The notes under the pieces are model-generated. The model was given only the letters and a program-made list of their open reading frames with translations. It was not told the DNA's origin and did not search any database. Source: Syntrophomonadaceae bacterium (GTDB lineage: Bacteria > Bacillota > Syntrophomonadia > Syntrophomonadales > Syntrophomonadaceae). From it: a DNA stretch of 5,370 bases. The DNA lies in contig JAAYJY010000001.1 in NCBI GenBank assembly GCA_012522705.1, positions 1 to 5,370 on the forward strand, read 5' to 3'. Below are positions 4,958 to 5,370 of this stretch, piece by piece. Positions within the stretch are counted from its first letter, which is position 1. Every line of letters begins with the position of its first letter. A program made the translations under genes and the position numbers.

Positions 4958-5370
4958 TTGAAGTTCAAAGGCTAAGTAGCAGTCATCACCGGCGGTGCTT
5001 CTGGTATCGGAAAATCCATGATGGAGCAATTCATGCGGGCCGGGGCGCGGGTGGCAGTCATCGACATAGCCCCCGGACCTATCTATTGCGATTACTATTA
5101 TCGCGGAGACCTGGCAGATGAGCAGGTCCTGGAGGATTTCACCAGCCAGGTGATAGAGAGATTTGGTAAGATCGACTTCCTAATCAACAATGCGGCGGTG
5201 AGCCTGTGGGGTATTCTTTCTGACCTCAAATACGACGAGTTCATGTACGTTCTCCGGGTAGGAGTGGTGGCCCCTTACATGCTGACCAAGCTGTTCCTGC
5301 CCCACTTCGATGAAGGTGCCGCCATAGTAAACATCTCTTCCACCCGCTCATTTATGTCCCAGCCTGATAC
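4958..5370 (+). pseudogene. Short-chain dehydrogenase, interrupted at codon 6, partial at right edge
   Basis: This is the N-terminal part of a classical short-chain dehydrogenase/reductase, an NAD(P)-dependent oxidoreductase. From TTG 4958 the frame reads Leu/Met-Lys-Phe-Lys-Gly, then TAA (4973-4975) where relatives have Lys or another residue, then VAVITGGASGIG. The cofactor motif TGGASGIG lies at residues 11-18. An Asp ends strand 2 in VAVID, which suggests NAD(H). NNAA lies at 77-80, and NISS at 125-128 includes the catalytic Ser128. The Tyr-x-x-x-Lys pair lies beyond the window. The helix-4 Asn usually seen as vNv is Gly102 here (VLRVGVVAP). The reading frame is otherwise intact for 131 codons, so the stop is recent, a base-call error, or read through. 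The next ATG (about 5020) would delete the cofactor-binding motif. Substrate cannot be inferred. Confidence 0.82.

Overview
The window looks like a chromosomal segment of an anaerobic, Clostridia-type Bacillota. This is inferred from style, not from a marker gene: strong purine-rich Shine-Dalgarno sites, two probable TTG starts, near-consensus SigA promoters, and a HEMQHH metallopeptidase, a DUF4153-like membrane protein and an XRE/DUF2178-type pair of kinds common in that group. No rRNA, tRNA, CRISPR array, transposase or phage gene is visible.

Layout, left to right. A 166-residue helical soluble protein of unknown function (92-592, +) is followed by 865 bases without a protein gene. That stretch holds two separate noncoding elements. 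The first (616-1031) is a self-contained transcription unit: a near-perfect promoter, a roughly 380-nt very purine-rich RNA whose 5' end can pair with a segment just before its terminator, and a strong intrinsic terminator. The second (about 1040-1375) is about 2.6 diverged tandem copies of a GC-rich 127-base unit. Its predicted hairpins keep their positions while the stem bases change, which suggests a structured RNA module. Next come a small HExxH metallopeptidase-family protein (1458-1820, +), a 339-base gap with one dyad and a weak promoter, and a 618-residue polytopic membrane protein of DUF4153 type (2160-4016, +).

Convergent with it is a two-gene minus-strand operon: an XRE-type repressor (4438-4641) and a four-helix DUF2178-like membrane protein (4034-4432). 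Its promoter is near consensus, and a perfect 16-bp palindrome lies over the start site, as expected for autoregulation. Divergent from this operon, the right edge holds the first part of a short-chain dehydrogenase (4958-5370, +) with an in-frame TAA at codon 6, so it is annotated as a probable pseudogene or sequence error.

The protein genes do not form an obvious pathway. The best candidate for something undescribed is the noncoding stretch 593-1457: the promoter-to-terminator purine-rich RNA, which I could not assign to any RNA family I know, and the adjacent tandem structured repeats.
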